Below are positions 52,414 through 60,946 of a stretch of 64,000 nucleotides of DNA, in pieces. Under the pieces are notes generated by a model. That model was not told the origin of the DNA. It saw nothing but the letters and a program-made list of their open reading frames with translations, and searched no databases. Origin of the DNA: Sulfitobacter brevis (GTDB lineage: Bacteria > Pseudomonadota > Alphaproteobacteria > Rhodobacterales > Rhodobacteraceae); the NCBI RefSeq assembly GCF_900112755.1, contig NZ_FOMW01000011.1, forward strand, positions 62,001 through 126,000, read 5' to 3'. Positions within the stretch are counted from its first letter, which is position 1. Every line of letters begins with the position of its first letter. The position numbers and the translations under genes were made by a program.

Positions 52414-53589
52414 ATGAGCACTGTTCCGGTCGATGCCGAGATTACTATCGCTGACCTCGAGCGCGACCCCTACCCGATTTATAAGCGGCTGCGGGCCCAA
52501 CATCCGGTGATGATGGTGAAGTCGGTCGGCCGTATACTGCTGACCAAGGCCGAGGATACGAAATGGGTGAAGGACAACCCCGAGATCTTTAGCTCCGACG
52601 ACCCCAATACACCGATGCGGCGGGCGTTTCAGGCCCACACCCTGATGCGCAAGGACGGGGCCGAACATATGCGCGAGCGGATGGCGATGGCCCCCGCCTT
52701 CAGCGCCAAGAACATCGCTCACCACTGGATGCCGATCTATGAAAAGATCGCGGATGGTCTGCTTGATGAATTGCCCGTCGGAGAGACGGTTGATCTGTTT
52801 CCCACCCTAGCGGGGCCCTTCGCGGCGCGCTGTCTGGCGCAACTGCTTGGCCTGCCGGATGCCAGCGACGCGGATATGCAGCGTTGGTCACAGACCCTGA
52901 TCGATGGTGCGGGGAATTTTGGCTGGGCTCCAGCGCCGTTCGAAGCCAGCGACCGCGCCAATGCCGAAATGGATGCCTATATGGATCGGGTCAGCCCCCT
53001 ACATCTGGCCGGGCCTAACCCTAGTGCATTGAGCGCGATGGTCGCCACCGCCGACCCGATCGAGCAAAGCCAGATCCGTGCCAATATCAAGATCGCAATT
53101 GGTGGCGGTTTGAACGAGCCCCGCGATGCGTTGCTAAGCATCCTGTACGGCGTACTAACCAACCCCGATCAACGCGCCTACCTGTTGAAAGAAGGCGCTT
53201 GGGGCGATGCCTTTGATGAGGGTGTGCGCTGGGTCGCGCCCATTCAGGTCAGCTCACGGCTGGTGACCGAGGACACCGAAATTCGCGGCTTGCCGATTGC
53301 CAAGGGCGAGACGGTGATGACGGTTCAGGCCTCGGCCAATCACGACGAGGATATCTGGCCTGACGGTCACCTCTATGACGCGACCCGCGCCAAGCGCCCG
53401 CATCAGGCATTTGGCAACGGCCCACATTTTTGTCAGGGCAAACACATTGCGCGCCGCATGCTCGCCGATATCTTGTTGCCGCGGCTGTTCGAGCGCTTTC
53501 CCGCTATGCAACTGCATGACCCCGCCGCCGTGCGCTTTCACGGGTTCGGGTTTCGCGGCGCGTTGAATTTTCCGGTAACACTAAAATAG
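52414..53589 (+). CDS. Cytochrome P450
   Basis: This 391-residue soluble bacterial P450 has the heme-binding loop FGNGPHFCQGKHIARRML (proximal Cys340), the K-helix E269-x-x-R272 (DEGVRW) and the C-helix HMRERMAMAPAF region. The I-helix, normally (A/G)GxD/E-T, reads IGGGLNEPRD (229-238), so the usual acid-Thr oxygen-activating pair is replaced by N-E-P-R. That variant recurs in a proteobacterial subgroup and may change the proton path. No ferredoxin or reductase gene is adjacent. It lies between a GntR regulator and an orphan TRAP receptor, so an oxidation in the catabolism of the imported compound is inferred. Confidence 0.93.
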   Translation: MSTVPVDAEITIADLERDPYPIYKRLRAQHPVMMVKSVGRILLTKAEDTKWVKDNPEIFSSDDPNTPMRRAFQAHTLMRKDGAEHMRERMAMAPAFSAKNIAHHWMPIYEKIADGLLDELPVGETVDLFPTLAGPFAARCLAQLLGLPDASDADMQRWSQTLIDGAGNFGWAPAPFEASDRANAEMDAYMDRVSPLHLAGPNPSALSAMVATADPIEQSQIRANIKIAIGGGLNEPRDALLSILYGVLTNPDQRAYLLKEGAWGDAFDEGVRWVAPIQVSSRLVTEDTEIRGLPIAKGETVMTVQASANHDEDIWPDGHLYDATRAKRPHQAFGNGPHFCQGKHIARRMLADILLPRLFERFPAMQLHDPAAVRFHGFGFRGALNFPVTLK

Positions 53590-53615
53590 CGCGATAATAA
53601 TCTGGGAGGATTAAA

Positions 53616-54641
53616 ATGATCGGACATCTGAAGAAAACGGCGCTGGCGACAGCGCTTGTGACGCTCTCTACCGCAGGGGCTTGGGCGCAAGAGGTGACGT
53701 TGAACCTGCACCAATTGCTGCCGATGCAGGCGACGATCCCCGCCAAGGCGATCACCCCATGGATCGAAAAGGTCGAGGCGGAATCCGGTGGCCGGATCAA
53801 GATCGAGCATTTTCCCACGATGCAGTTGGGCGGCTCACCGCCCGAGCTTTATGACCAGGCCGCTGACGGGGTGGCCGATATCATATGGACGGTGATCGGC
53901 TATACCCCCGGTCGTTTCCCGAAAACCGAAGCCTTTGAGTTGCCCTTTATGGTCGGCGGCAGCGCGGGGTCGTCCAAGGCGTTTCACGAATACGTTCTGG
54001 CCAATGGCATGGACGAGTTCAGCGACACGCATCCCATCGTGTTGCACACGCACGGGTCGGGCTGGATTCACAGCAACAAGAATGTCACCACGCTTGACGA
54101 TGTTGCAGGCCAGAAGCTGCGCGGGCCAACCCGCGTGACGGCGCAACTGCTCGACAAGCTTGGCGCGACGCCCGTGGGCATGCCGGTGCCTGCCGTTCCC
54201 GAAGCGGTTTCCAAAGGTGCCATCGACGGGGCGATTATCCCGTGGGAGGTCACTTTACCGCTCAAGATGAGCGAGCTGACCAAGCACCATTCGGGCTTTG
54301 CCACCAAGCCGGGGCTTTATACCGCGACCTTCGTGATGACGATGAACAAGGACAGCTATGCCGCTTTGCCCGATGACCTGAAAGCAGTGATCGACGCGAA
54401 CTCCGGCCCCGAGGTTTCGGCACTGTTTGGCGCGGCAATGGATGCAGCCGATGTGGTCGGTCGCAAGGTCGCGACAGACGCTGGCAATACCATCACCGAG
54501 TTGGACAGCGAGAAAGACCGCTGGATCGAGGTCGGCGCGCAGGTGACCAATGACTGGATTGCCGAGATGGATGGCAAGGGTCTGGACGGTGCCGCGTTAG
54601 TGCAAAGCGCCAAGGACTTCATCGCGGCCAACGCAGACTGA
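53616..54641 (+). CDS. Orphan TRAP transporter solute-binding protein
   Basis: This 341-residue DctP-type receptor has a Sec signal peptide (LATALVTLSTAGAWA) and the family core VTLNLHQLLPMQATIPAKAI, FPTMQLGGSPPELYDQAADG, the KLRGPTRVTAQLLDKLGATP block with the carboxylate-binding Arg, and PVPAVPEAVSKGAIDGAIIP. No DctQ or DctM follows; a strong terminator comes directly after. It lies 26 nt after the P450 gene with a GGAGG ribosome binding site. It may share the permease encoded at 47.9-49.9 kb or sense the ligand in another system. It is distinct in sequence from the other two receptors in the window. Confidence 0.9.
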   Translation: MIGHLKKTALATALVTLSTAGAWAQEVTLNLHQLLPMQATIPAKAITPWIEKVEAESGGRIKIEHFPTMQLGGSPPELYDQAADGVADIIWTVIGYTPGRFPKTEAFELPFMVGGSAGSSKAFHEYVLANGMDEFSDTHPIVLHTHGSGWIHSNKNVTTLDDVAGQKLRGPTRVTAQLLDKLGATPVGMPVPAVPEAVSKGAIDGAIIPWEVTLPLKMSELTKHHSGFATKPGLYTATFVMTMNKDSYAALPDDLKAVIDANSGPEVSALFGAAMDAADVVGRKVATDAGNTITELDSEKDRWIEVGAQVTNDWIAEMDGKGLDGAALVQSAKDFIAANAD

Positions 54642-54651
54642 GTACTTAAAG

Positions 54652-54689
54652 AAATGGCCGGACTGCTTTCACAGCGTCCGGCCATTTTT
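54652..54689 (+). terminator. Rho-independent terminator after the P450-receptor operon
   Basis: A perfect 12-bp stem (54652-54663 with 54676-54687) is followed by a T-run reaching 54689. The interior adds a GCT/AGC extension. It also lies just beyond the stop of the convergent GST-like gene and could serve both strands, because the left arm begins with AAA. Confidence 0.9.
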
Positions 54690-54700
54690 GCCACTGCGGG

Positions 54701-55648
54701 TTAGTCCCTGATCGTCACGCGGTATCCGGCGCGGGGGAAGTGCACGCAAATCCGGCCGATATCCGGCTCTTGGCGCATCACCGCGATTGTGTCGCTGTCG
54801 GCGATTACGACCTCGCCCTCGACTGGCTGTTCGCCGCCATCAAGATCGGGGGCGACTGTCACCAGCATGCCCGGTTTCAAACCCTGAGCCTCAAAAGGGT
54901 CGGTCGCCTGTTCAGTCACCGGATTACATTCTGCGGCTCGCGCGATGGCTGCCTCGGGCGACATCCCAGTCATGCTGCCGTGGCCAATGTCGCGGACGTT
55001 TGCCTCCCACCGCTCCAGATGGGTGAACTCGGACAGAAAGGCTGGCCCGCGATCCCAGCGGCCGCGCAGAAACCAGATCGCATGATAAATCTGCGCATCA
55101 ATTGCGGCGGCGCTGTCGCCCAGCAGAAAGGCGCGGCCATCCGAGAGCTGCGTATTGGCCCACTGCAACGGCGCGCGAAATTGCGCAGCGAGGTGGGGTA
55201 GGTCGGCATTGGCCGCCTTGAGGCCCGCAGCCCAATCGGGGCCGAAATAAAGCCGCCCGCGATCTTCGGCAAAATCCTTCGGCAGCCCGTCGCCGGCAGA
55301 GCCGAGCACCACCTTCACGGCCAGATCGAACATTGCGCCGTCGGTCCAGCGGCTCAGGCACCACATCAGCCCTGTGTCGGCGCTTGGGAAAAAGGTCGGT
55401 GAGGGGTGGCGCCGTTCCAGCTCGCGCAGGATGCATTGGGTATCGCAGTAGATGTCCGCACCGATTTGCATGACGGGCGTGCGCCGGTAACCGCCCGTTA
55501 GTTTTGTCAGCATCGGTTTTGGTGCAAGGCGCGGGATCTCGACCGAGCGCCACGACAGACCCTTGATGCCGAACGCCACCCGCGCTTTTTCGGCGACGGG
55601 GGACTGGGGGTAGTTGTGAAGAATGATTTCCGAAGCAGTGTCAGGCAT
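54701..55648 (-). CDS. Glutathione S-transferase-like protein with C-terminal extension
   Basis: This 315-residue protein has an N-terminal thioredoxin-fold GST domain (residues about 8-80: ILHNYPQSPVAEKARVAFGI, the TPVMQIGADIYCDTQCILRE motif with cis-Pro and SNAIL-like Asp) and a helical C-terminal domain to about 225. A further 90 residues follow (PEAAIARAAECNPVTEQATD then GLKPGMLVTVAPDLDGG and a short beta-rich end), beyond the usual GST length near 220. The ATG at 55648 is chosen over one five codons upstream. Role unknown: detoxification, or glutathione-dependent turnover. Confidence 0.78.
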   Translation of the reverse strand: MPDTASEIILHNYPQSPVAEKARVAFGIKGLSWRSVEIPRLAPKPMLTKLTGGYRRTPVMQIGADIYCDTQCILRELERRHPSPTFFPSADTGLMWCLSRWTDGAMFDLAVKVVLGSAGDGLPKDFAEDRGRLYFGPDWAAGLKAANADLPHLAAQFRAPLQWANTQLSDGRAFLLGDSAAAIDAQIYHAIWFLRGRWDRGPAFLSEFTHLERWEANVRDIGHGSMTGMSPEAAIARAAECNPVTEQATDPFEAQGLKPGMLVTVAPDLDGGEQPVEGEVVIADSDTIAVMRQEPDIGRICVHFPRAGYRVTIRD

Positions 55649-55870
55649 GAAGCGGGCTTTCAATCTGGAGCAGTTGGCAGGACTGTTGCATTAATTTTAC
55701 GCAGGCGCAGCCTTTGATCGCGTCAAGATCGGTTCAGCGCATGGCGGCGGACATATCGGTCCGTGTGATAGTCTTTGACTCTCGCGACAGACGGTGCTGA
55801 TCTTGCACAAAAAACAAATCTGCCCGCGTGTCACGTTGCTGTCACATGGGATCAATACGGACTGGGGAGA

Positions 55871-55894
55871 CCGACACGGCCCTGCCGGTGTCGG
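55871..55894 (+). promoter_or_regulatory. Leader hairpin upstream of the polyamine-type binding protein
   Basis: CCGACAC-GGC pairs with GCC-GTGTCGG around a CCT loop with one bulged G. It ends 21 nt before the ATG and just upstream of the TGGAG ribosome binding site. It could affect translation or mRNA stability. No known riboswitch class is recognised. Confidence 0.45.
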
Positions 55895-55915
55895 CATAAT
55901 TGGAGTTACGAGACC

Positions 55916-56968
55916 ATGAAAATCATTCTATCCACCGTCGCCGTTCTGGCGCTTGGCACCGCCGCGCAGGCCGAAACACTGCGCCTTTTGACATGGGGCG
56001 GATACGCGCCCGACGATGTGATCGCGAAGTTCGAGGCCGAAACCGGCCACACTGTCGAGGTCACCAAATCCAACAACGAAGAGATGATCGCCAAGCTGCG
56101 CGCGACGAATGGCGGCGGGTTTGACCTCGCCCAGCCAAGCCAGGACCGGATCGCCGGACCGCAGGCCGAATTTGGCATCTATAAGCCGCTGGATATGGCG
56201 AAGATCGATACCGCGCTGTTCATCCCCTCGATGCTTTCGGCCACCGAAGGCAATACGACCGTTGATGGCGCGGTTTATGCCGTGCCGCACATCTGGGGCA
56301 CCTCCGGTCTGGTCGTGAACACCGCTATGGCAGGCAGCGTGAAGGACTACACCGACCTTTGTAATGCCGATGTTGCGGGCAAAGTGTCTTACCGCCTCAA
56401 GCGTCCGACGCTGATCGGGTTCGCCTATGCGATGGGTCTTGATCCCTTCGCGGCATACGGCGACGAAGCCGCCTATAAAGACATTATTGATCAGGTCGAA
56501 GCCAAGCTGGTCGAGTGTAAGGCGGGAGTCAAAACCTATTGGGACGGCGGCGACGAGCTGAAGAACCTGATGCGTTCGGGTGAGGTTGTGGCCTCGATGG
56601 CGTGGGACACGGGCGGCTGGCAGCTGAACGACGACAACAAGGACATCACCTTTGTTGCCCCTGCCTCCGGTGCGCTGGGATGGATCGATACCTTCGCGCT
56701 GCCTGCACGGGGCCGTGCCGATGAGGCCGCCTATGCGTGGATCAACTTTGTCATGCAGCCCGAGATTGCCGCGATGATCACGGCTTCGGCGGGCAACTTT
56801 ACCGCCTCACAGGGTGGTGATGCCGATGTTGATGAGGCGCTGAAGGCCAAGTATCAGGCCAGCTTCCCACAGGCCGCCATCGACAACATCAAATGGTATC
56901 CCTCTGTGCCTGCGGGTCTGGAAGCCTTGGAAGGTGCGGCACTGGACCGGATCAACGCCGCCAAGTAA
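55916..56968 (+). CDS. Polyamine-type ABC transporter substrate-binding protein (PotD-like)
   Basis: This 350-residue periplasmic protein has a signal peptide (MKIILSTVAVLALGTAAQA) and the PotD-type start ETLRLLTWGGYAPDDVIAKF. Further family segments are DLAQPSQDRIAGPQAEFGIY, AVPHIWGTSGLVVNT and AWDTGGWQLNDDN. The Trp and Asp residues in LLTWGGYAPDD and YWDGGDELKNLMRSGEVVAS resemble those lining polyamine sites, but related proteins bind other cationic or amino-acid-like ligands. The ATG at 55916 follows a TGGAG. It heads the ABC operon, separated from the ATPase by a hairpin. Confidence 0.88.
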   Translation: MKIILSTVAVLALGTAAQAETLRLLTWGGYAPDDVIAKFEAETGHTVEVTKSNNEEMIAKLRATNGGGFDLAQPSQDRIAGPQAEFGIYKPLDMAKIDTALFIPSMLSATEGNTTVDGAVYAVPHIWGTSGLVVNTAMAGSVKDYTDLCNADVAGKVSYRLKRPTLIGFAYAMGLDPFAAYGDEAAYKDIIDQVEAKLVECKAGVKTYWDGGDELKNLMRSGEVVASMAWDTGGWQLNDDNKDITFVAPASGALGWIDTFALPARGRADEAAYAWINFVMQPEIAAMITASAGNFTASQGGDADVDEALKAKYQASFPQAAIDNIKWYPSVPAGLEALEGAALDRINAAK

Positions 56969-56987
56969 GCAGACACGACAAGACGAT

Positions 56988-57019
56988 AGAGAAGCGCGGA
57001 TATCTGCGCTTCTCTTCTT
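56988..57019 (+). terminator. Intercistronic hairpin / partial terminator after the binding-protein gene
   Basis: A perfect 10-bp stem (56988-56997 with 57006-57015) with an 8-nt loop is followed by an imperfect T tract (TCTTT). It lies between the binding protein and ATPase genes and probably lowers downstream expression. Confidence 0.65.
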
Positions 57020-57034
57020 TATGAAGGCCAATTG

Positions 57035-58129
57035 ATGACCAGTACCCCCGACCTCGAAGCCCGCGAAATCTCCAAGTCATTTGATGACTTCAAGGCGGTG
57101 AAGGACATCAGCTTTACCGTGCCGCAGGGCACGTTCTTTTCCATTCTCGGGCCGTCGGGCTGTGGCAAGACCACACTGTTGCGGATGATCGCGGGGTTCC
57201 AGAAACCGACGAGCGGTGATCTGTTGATCAAAGGCCGTTCGGTGCTGGATGTGCCGCCGAACAAGCGGCAGGTCTCGATGGTGTTTCAACATCTAGCTTT
57301 GTTTCCAATGATGAATATTGGCGCCAATGTGGGCTTTAGCCTGCGCCAGCGCGGGGTCAACAAGTCTGATATCAAGCAACAGGTCGAGCACGTGTTGGAG
57401 CGGGTCGGCCTAGGCGGCGTGGCAGATCGCAGCGTCAGTTCGCTTTCGGGCGGGCAAAAGCAGCGCGTTGCGATTGCGCGGTGTATGGTGCTTGAGCCGG
57501 ATGTGTTGCTGCTCGATGAGCCGCTCGGCGCACTGGATCTCAAGCTGCGCGAGCATATGAAAATCGAACTCAAGCAGTTGCAGGCCGAGTTCAATACCAC
57601 CTTTGTGTATATCACCCACGACCAGTCCGAAGCGCTGGTAATGTCGGACCAGATCGCGGTGATGAACCATGGTGTTTTCGAACAGGTTGGCACTCCTAAG
57701 GAGTTATACTACGCGCCGCAAACCGCCTTTGTCGCGGGGTTTGTCGGCGAGGCGAACAAGTTCGTGGCCACAGTTGAAAGCATCGCGGGCAACGCGGTGA
57801 CATTGCGCACCCAAGGCGGACGCAGCCTGCAGGGAGTTGCTGCGGGGGCAGGGCTGGCCAAGGGCACCAAAGCCCATGTTTTTGTGCGCCCCGAAGCGGT
57901 CCGCCTGTCGCGCTCCGCACCGCAAAGTGCCGGGAATGGCGGCGAGGGGATTGTGCAGAACGTGCTGTTCAACGGGGCCAACTCGCAAGTGATGTTGCTG
58001 GATCAACTCTCCGGCGCCGAGATCAATGTGGCCCTGCCGCAAACCGGAGAGTACCGCGATCTGGTAAAGGGGGGGGCGGTGCACTTCTGGTGGGAGACTG
58101 AACAAACGCGGGTTTATGCCCGTGACTGA
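57035..58129 (+). CDS. Polyamine-type ABC transporter ATPase (PotA-like)
   Basis: This 364-residue ATPase has Walker A LGPSGCGKTTLLRMIAG, Q-loop MVFQHLALFPMM, signature LSGGQKQRVAIARCM, Walker B VLLLDEPLGALDLKLRE and H-loop YITHDQSEALVMSD. Residues about 240-364 form the TOBE-type regulatory domain, with HVFVRPEAVRLSRS. The ATG at 57035 is preferred to a TTG one codon earlier. Its 3' end overlaps the PotB-like gene by 14 nt. Confidence 0.94.
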   Translation: MTSTPDLEAREISKSFDDFKAVKDISFTVPQGTFFSILGPSGCGKTTLLRMIAGFQKPTSGDLLIKGRSVLDVPPNKRQVSMVFQHLALFPMMNIGANVGFSLRQRGVNKSDIKQQVEHVLERVGLGGVADRSVSSLSGGQKQRVAIARCMVLEPDVLLLDEPLGALDLKLREHMKIELKQLQAEFNTTFVYITHDQSEALVMSDQIAVMNHGVFEQVGTPKELYYAPQTAFVAGFVGEANKFVATVESIAGNAVTLRTQGGRSLQGVAAGAGLAKGTKAHVFVRPEAVRLSRSAPQSAGNGGEGIVQNVLFNGANSQVMLLDQLSGAEINVALPQTGEYRDLVKGGAVHFWWETEQTRVYARD

Positions 58130-58985
58130 TCGCTCGAAACTCACCTTCTATCTGCTGCTGGCACCGCTGCTGTTGTGGCTCGTGACGTTGATCATCCTGC
58201 CGCATGTAGGCATGTTTATCGTGTCGTTGCGCGAAAAAGTCGGCGTGCGGGAGTATGAGACAAGCTTTGCCAATTACGCGGTGTTTTTCAACGAGCCGCT
58301 GTACTGGAACACCTTTGCGCGCACGGCCTATATGTCGATTGCCTCAACGGTTTTGACCCTGCTGATCGGTTTTCCGATCTCATATTACATCGCCAAGCTG
58401 ACACGCGGGCGCACCAAAACTACCCTGTTTTTGATGTGTCTGATTCCATTTTGGGTCAGCGAACTGGTGCGGACGTTCGGCTGGATGATCCTGCTGCGTG
58501 AGACGGGGGTGTTTTCGGGCGTGCTGCAATATGTCGGACTGGCCGATGCGCCGGTCGAAATGCTGTATAACGACGCCGCGATCATGGTCGGGCTAGTTTA
58601 TACGTCGATGCTGTTCATGGTGGTGCCGCTGGTCACGACGCTGGACAGCCTTGATGATAGCTTGATTGAAGCGGGCTATGATCTGGGCGCAAGCGGCTTC
58701 GCGATCCTGCGCGAGATCGTCATTCCCCATGCCATGCCCGGTATCGTGTCGGGCTGTATCGTGGTGTTCATGCTCAGCCTTGGCAACTACCTCACGCCGA
58801 TCTTGCTGGGCGGCAAAGACAGCCTGTGGTTCACCGGGCTGATCTACAGCCAGTTCATCACGCGGTTTAACTGGGAGCTGGGCTCGGCCTTCGGGTTCTT
58901 GCTGCTCGGCCTATCCTCGCTGATCGTCTTTGTCGGGCTCAAACTATCGCGGCAATCGCTGGGTAAAACGATGGCGCAGACATGA
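58116..58985 (+). CDS. Polyamine-type ABC transporter permease (PotB-like)
   Basis: This 289-residue inner-membrane permease has about six helices. It begins with LTFYLLLAPLLLWLVTLIIL and has WVSELVRTFGWMILLRETGV, typical of PotB/PotH. The EAA loop, which contacts PotA, is SLIEAGYDLGASGFAILREI. The ATG lies inside the end of the ATPase gene (14-nt overlap) and its stop overlaps the next gene by 4 nt. Confidence 0.93.
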   Translation: MPVTDRSKLTFYLLLAPLLLWLVTLIILPHVGMFIVSLREKVGVREYETSFANYAVFFNEPLYWNTFARTAYMSIASTVLTLLIGFPISYYIAKLTRGRTKTTLFLMCLIPFWVSELVRTFGWMILLRETGVFSGVLQYVGLADAPVEMLYNDAAIMVGLVYTSMLFMVVPLVTTLDSLDDSLIEAGYDLGASGFAILREIVIPHAMPGIVSGCIVVFMLSLGNYLTPILLGGKDSLWFTGLIYSQFITRFNWELGSAFGFLLLGLSSLIVFVGLKLSRQSLGKTMAQT

Positions 58986-59836
58986 TAACCGGTATCCCCC
59001 AAAGCGGCGCGTTTAGATGGACTTACCGCGCCTATGTGGCGCTGTTTTTCATTTTTCTGGCGCTGCCGCTCGTCACTGTTTGTGTGTTCGCCTTTAACGA
59101 TTCCGTGTTCCCGTCGCTGCCGTGGAACGGCTTCACTTGGGCGTGGTTTTTCGGCGACACCGCTCCGCATATTGGCGTGTTTCATGAACGACCGATCCTG
59201 CGATCCATCGTGACTTCGGGGGTCGTGGCCTTTTGGGTGGCGCTGCTGGCAGTGGCAGTGGGCACCTGCAACGCCTTTCTGTTCGTGCGCTACGATTTTC
59301 GCGGCAAAAGCGTCCTTTATATCCTGATGCTGTTACCACTGATCATCCCCGGAATCATCTTGGGGATCTCGATTCTCGTGTTTTCCTCCTCGGTGGCGAA
59401 CACGCTGGAGGATGCGACGGGCCTGTGGTTTGACGGGCTGCGCCCCGGTTTGATCTTGGTCGTGTTGGGGCAGTTTTCCTTCATCACCACCTTTGCCACG
59501 CTGGTCATTTCTGCGCGTCTGCAGAAGTTCGACTTCAGCTTGGAGGAAGCGGCGCTGAACCTTGGTGCGACGCGGTGGGGGGCGGTGCGCGCCGTAACGC
59601 TGCCGTTTCTGTATCCTGCGATGGGGGCGGCGGGGGTCGTGGCTGTGTTGATGAGTTTCGAGAATTTCAACACCACCTTGATGCTCGTCGGCTCGGACGC
59701 GCCGTTGACCATCACCATGTTTGACCGACTCAAGCTCGGATCGACTCCAGTGCTCAACGCTGTCTCGTTGCTGTTGATCATCGTCTCGGCGTTCTTGGGT
59801 CTGGCGTCGCTTTTGCTGCAAAAGCGCGAGAAATAA
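58982..59836 (+). CDS. Polyamine-type ABC transporter permease (PotC-like)
   Basis: This 284-residue permease pairs with the preceding one. Recognisable segments are VCVFAFNDSVFPSLPWNGFT, the ILMLLPLIIPGIILGISILV helix, the EAA loop FSLEEAALNLGATRWGAVRA and VLMSFENFNTTLMLVGSDAP (the PotC FxxFxxT motif). The ATG overlaps the PotB-like stop. A gap of 116 nt without a terminator separates it from the oxidoreductase gene. Confidence 0.93.
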   Translation: MITGIPQSGAFRWTYRAYVALFFIFLALPLVTVCVFAFNDSVFPSLPWNGFTWAWFFGDTAPHIGVFHERPILRSIVTSGVVAFWVALLAVAVGTCNAFLFVRYDFRGKSVLYILMLLPLIIPGIILGISILVFSSSVANTLEDATGLWFDGLRPGLILVVLGQFSFITTFATLVISARLQKFDFSLEEAALNLGATRWGAVRAVTLPFLYPAMGAAGVVAVLMSFENFNTTLMLVGSDAPLTITMFDRLKLGSTPVLNAVSLLLIIVSAFLGLASLLLQKREK

Positions 59837-59952
59837 GCCTGCATCCGGCTCGGCCATTGCATGAGCCCTGCGACGTGGGGTTGGCATCGGGTGCGAAAAG
59901 TCGTTTCTAACGTCAAACGGCTCGCTTAAGCGCGTAAAATCAGGAGAGACAG

Positions 59953-60921
59953 ATGACGATCAGAACCGCAGTGATTGGCCTTGGGATTATGGGCCAGCGC
60001 ATGGTGGAGCATATGACGCTGCACCCCGAGTTTTCGGTCGTGACCCTCTGGGACCCCGATACTGCCGCCTGCCGTGCAGCCCAGAAACTCGCACCCGATG
60101 CAACGTTGGCCGCCAGCGCAGAGGCGGCAATTGCCCAAGCTGATCTGGTCTATCTCGCGTGCCCCCCTGTGCCCCGCAAGGCTTACGCGCTGGCGGCGGC
60201 AGAGCAGGGCAAAGCCGTATTTCTTGAGAAACCGCTCGGCGTTGATATCGCAGAAAGCCGCGATCTGGTCGAGAAGCTTACGGCATCAGGCGTGCCCACA
60301 GCGGTTAATTTTACCCAAGCGGCGGGTGCGGCCCTGACGGATGTGCAGGCCTCGGTGCTGGCAGGCGAGCTTGGTGAGTTGCTGGGCGTCGATATTATTG
60401 TAACTTACGCAAACTGGCCGCGGGCGTGGCAAAAAGCGGCAGACTGGCTGCGCTTTCGCGACGAGGGCGGCATGACACGCGAGGTGATCTCGCACTTCGT
60501 GTTTTTCAGCGAACGAATCTTGGGGCCCTTGTCGTTGGTCCGTGCCGATGCCGACTATCCGGCAAGCGGGGAGCTGTGTGAAACCCATGTTGCGGCGCGG
60601 CTTGTCAATCAAGATGGCCTTCCGGTCACCATCATGGGCAGCGTCGGGGGCGCACAGCCGGACCGGCAGGAAGTGACGATCAAAGGCGCTACCTCCAGCC
60701 GCCGGATTTCAGAATTCTCGCAAGATGCCATTTCCTATGGGGATGACTTTGTTGCGGTTAAACAGACCGCCGCCGATACGCGGGCAACCAGTTTAAAAGC
60801 GCAACTGGACGATCTGGCGCTTCTCCTTGCAGGCCAGCCAAACCGTTTGGCCACGGTGGAGGAAGCGCTGCGTGTGCAGATATTGATTGAAGGTATTCTG
60901 GGCAATCACCAGCCAAGTTGA
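59953..60921 (+). CDS. Gfo/Idh/MocA-family oxidoreductase
   Basis: This 322-residue NAD(P)-dependent dehydrogenase has an N-terminal Rossmann domain with AVIGLGIMGQRMVEH and the family motif FLEKPLGVDIAESRDLV, whose Lys is catalytic. The C-terminal substrate domain has RFRDEGGMTREVISHFVFFS, a G-G-x-x-x-x-x-x-H pattern. Members act on sugars, inositols, amino-sugar derivatives or imines. The ATG follows AGGAGAGAC. Its neighbours, an ABC importer and an amidase, suggest it oxidises an imported compound or its breakdown product; the substrate is not known. Confidence 0.85.
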   Translation: MTIRTAVIGLGIMGQRMVEHMTLHPEFSVVTLWDPDTAACRAAQKLAPDATLAASAEAAIAQADLVYLACPPVPRKAYALAAAEQGKAVFLEKPLGVDIAESRDLVEKLTASGVPTAVNFTQAAGAALTDVQASVLAGELGELLGVDIIVTYANWPRAWQKAADWLRFRDEGGMTREVISHFVFFSERILGPLSLVRADADYPASGELCETHVAARLVNQDGLPVTIMGSVGGAQPDRQEVTIKGATSSRRISEFSQDAISYGDDFVAVKQTAADTRATSLKAQLDDLALLLAGQPNRLATVEEALRVQILIEGILGNHQPS

Positions 60922-60946
60922 GGATTGAATTTAAAAGGACATTACG

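Noticed and set aside
55871..55894. Polyamine or other riboswitch upstream of the PotD-like gene
   Set aside because: Only a single short hairpin is visible, with no conserved aptamer elements of a known class. It is listed only as a leader hairpin.
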